Positions 62,102 through 64,000 of a stretch of DNA of 64,000 bases are shown in pieces (the first letter of the stretch is position 1; each line of letters starts with the position of its first letter). The stretch covers positions 124,001 through 188,000 of the forward strand of contig NC_090773.1 in NCBI RefSeq assembly GCF_001761485.1, written 5' to 3'. The translations under genes and the position numbers were made by a program. The notes beneath the pieces are model-generated. The model had not been told where the DNA came from. It ran no database searches and saw only the letters and a list, made by a program, of their open reading frames with translations. This stretch comes from Yarrowia lipolytica. Lineage: Eukaryota > Ascomycota > Dipodascomycetes > Dipodascales.

Positions 62102-62635
62102 CCCTTGATTACATAACCAACTGGAGTACCTTATCGCCAAGTGCCTTTTAACTCCCTCGATATAGTTAGAGTCTGTACGCATACCAACTAACTCATGGTG
62201 TAGCTACATGCTGTAGTGTCGATGCGAAAGGAGAGGCACAGGAGGTCACGCGAGCTCCTGTGCAGCCAATGCAGCTCTCTGCAACGATATGTCACAACCC
62301 GAGATTTCGAGAAGTATTGCGAGTATTGCGTCTCGTGAGTCTGGAGGATGATGGGCTTGGCGGTTTCAATTTGCTCGACACTTGAGACACTTGCTCCGGG
62401 TGGCGAGACAAGGCAATTTCGGAGCAACGTGACGTCATAGCAAGAACCACCTCTTTTTTTTGGGCCCAGTTTCGTACAGTATCGTACAAGGGGCCAACCA
62501 ATCAAAAGACACTTCTGTTCGGTATGGTTTTGACACTCACACACATCTATTTTAACCCCCGCCTTAACCATATTCAAGATGCCTTGCGGTGTACATGCTC
62601 GATCGAAACTGCAATTTTCAAGAGACTTTTGAATC

Positions 62636-62699
62636 GCAAAAAGGAGCGAGCGTTAAACACCAACTACAAGTAGCAACTGAGTTTGTCGCTCCTTTTTGC
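62636..62699. repeat. Inverted repeat with 14-bp arms
   Basis: GCAAAAAGGAGCGA and its complement TCGCTCCTTTTTGC flank about 35 bases containing the octamer TACAAGTA. A stem-loop of this size could be a terminator-like or structured RNA element, or the foot of a small mobile-element relic. Confidence 0.7.
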
Positions 62700-63679
62700 G
62701 ATTTTATCGAGCCGTGAAATATTGCGATTTGGTACATGTACTGGAGCACATACTGGGTGGCTTGAAATAGAATCACATCCAAGTGTAATTAAGCGAGTGT
62801 GTATACGGCAACATGACAACAATTACGAGCCTGCTCGTCTTAAGAAGCGGAAAAGACCACATAAACAGTCACGTGACCGCACCCAACCCAGCCCGTGCGA
62901 CGCGAACGCGACTAGTCGCGGCAGCGCAGCAGTCCGTCCACTCTCCTCGAGCATTTATAGACAAGCCGTTGTAACTGGCCGCAGCTTACAAGTGTTCAGA
63001 ACTCTGTTTTGAAAAGTGTGGAAATTGGCGCCCAGAAAATTGCCCCAGGAAATGACAAGCGGAGAAATGAAATGAATAGGTGAGAGGAGAAACCGGAAAG
63101 ATGTCGGAGCGCCTTTTTCGGCTATGACAAACGCACTGGTCTAGACCGGGAGCTCATCAATAGCCGATACCGAATAACCGAGGCAAGCAGACGAATGTAA
63201 AGACATGACCGGTATGACAAATATACCCGGAGCACATGGCAATGGTAACTACAGAGGTTCAACCGCCGAGGTGCCGTACACACACAAAATGGCCAGAAGT
63301 GCACACACAGTACAAGTTGAGTTATACTCGCACCGGTACGTACACAATTCACGTTGACACTACATATAACTGAGACCAGTCCAAGCGCACTTCGTAGATA
63401 TATCGATCAAGTACAGTTTGCACTATAGTGAACACTTTCCAGGTACAGCAGTCAAACGGCGATAAGTGTAGTGAATTGAAACAACAAGTATTCTCGTCTC
63501 ATTCTACAGTAGTCGTCGGGTTCTGTATAATACCGTGTCATCTTGAACTATTATAGCTAAACATCAGTTCTAGTCGATAAATCGGTGCTGATCCGTACTA
63601 CGATCGCCAAGTCATTATACAAATACATTTCTAGATACATTGGGGTTTTTTTATGCTTTCCGATCCTCCACTTCTCTCT

Positions 63680-64000
63680 CTACTCATGGTGCATAGAAGG
63701 GAGAGACACCTTTTCCTCCTCCTTGGCCTGGGGCTCGGAGGCGGCGGGCGAGGCAGTCTGGCTCTGGTAGATCTGGGGCATGTAGTTGGAGTAGCCCTTG
63801 CCGTTGGCCTGGCCGTTGACAGCGCCGTTAGCCTGAGGAGGCTGGGCGGGCTGGGCCTGGGGAGTAGACTGCGCAGAAGAGGAGGCCGGGGGGTTGCTCA
63901 CAGAGGCAGAAGTAGGAGCAGCCTTGTAGGCGGGGTTGCCCTGCTGGTAGTACTCGGCGGTGGAGGGGGTGTTGATGCGCGAGCCGGGGGTCGAAAAGGA
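63680..64000 (-). CDS. C-terminal part of a Gln/Pro/Ala-rich protein (cut by window edge)
   Basis: The minus-strand frame is open from the window edge to a stop at 63680, giving the last 106 residues of a longer protein. The composition is Ser/Pro/Gln/Ala/Asn-rich: GSRINTPSTAEYYQQGNPAY, then QAQPAQPPQANGAVNGQ, and a more ordered YSNYMPQIYQSQ, ending with an acidic stretch (PQAKEEEKVS) and SLPSMHHE. Codon use is the most biased of the window (almost only C/G third bases), as for highly expressed genes. Such tails are common in RNA-binding and translation-associated proteins, but without the N-terminal domains I cannot name it. Confidence 0.8.
   Translation of the reverse strand, partial: SFSTPGSRINTPSTAEYYQQGNPAYKAAPTSASVSNPPASSSAQSTPQAQPAQPPQANGAVNGQANGKGYSNYMPQIYQSQTASPAASEPQAKEEEKVSLPSMHHE

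Larger units (their letters stand above)
61624..63679. other. 2-kb intergenic interval near the right edge
   Basis: A CT microsatellite occurs at about 62084-62101 and an octamer at 62665. The pieces GCAAAAAGGAGCGA (about 62636) and TCGCTCCTTTTTGC (about 62685) form an imperfect inverted repeat able to make a 14-bp hairpin stem with a 35-base loop. Frames here begin with non-ATG codons. No RNA gene is recognised. Confidence 0.55.

Overview
The window looks like nuclear DNA of the yeast Yarrowia lipolytica or a very close relative. Its genes are fungal and nearly all intronless, they use the standard code with CTG/CTC/AAG/ATC-rich codons, and they are far apart: coding DNA fills only about 40 % of the window. 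The one clear intron, in SME1, has the Yarrowia-type GTGAGT donor and an ACTAAC branch point almost touching the CAG acceptor. The species call is an inference from these traits and from protein resemblance; no search was possible. I saw no convincing tRNA, 5S rRNA, snRNA, CRISPR array or mobile element.

Left third (1-25.6 kb): mostly conserved housekeeping genes. They are MTR10 (karyopherin, minus), SME1 (Sm core protein, plus, spliced), VPS36 (ESCRT-II, plus), HYM1/MO25 (minus), a Sec7-PH Arf GEF (plus), an old yellow enzyme (plus), BAT1-type branched-chain aminotransferase (minus), a 63-residue basic microprotein ending in a PP1-docking-like motif (plus), and FAU1 (5-formyltetrahydrofolate cyclo-ligase, plus).

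Middle (27-52 kb): a secreted pepsin-like aspartic protease whose mature part has no cysteine, followed by four transcription-factor genes all on the plus strand. These are three Zn(II)2Cys6 proteins (30.9, 39.2 and 43.7 kb) and a CRZ1-type C2H2 calcineurin-response factor (50.0 kb). Very long gene-poor intervals separate them. A probable 117-residue orphan gene (minus) lies at 33.8-34.2 kb.

Right third (52.8-64 kb): TRM12/TYW2 (wybutosine synthesis, minus), a low-complexity Asn/Ser-rich protein (plus), then a tandem run of four short plus-strand genes (57.9-61.6 kb). Each of the four has its own TATA box. Two of them are clear diverged paralogs and a third looks distantly related. The window ends in the C-terminal part of a Gln/Pro/Ala-rich protein (minus).

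Two observations seem most worth following. The first is the tandem cluster of small, helical, apparently lineage-specific genes. The second is a strong excess of the octamer TACAAGTA/TACTTGTA in the intergenic DNA: about 30 exact copies, nearly all outside genes, some as 14-bp perfect palindromes, with a dense cluster between the convergent CRZ1 and TRM12 genes.
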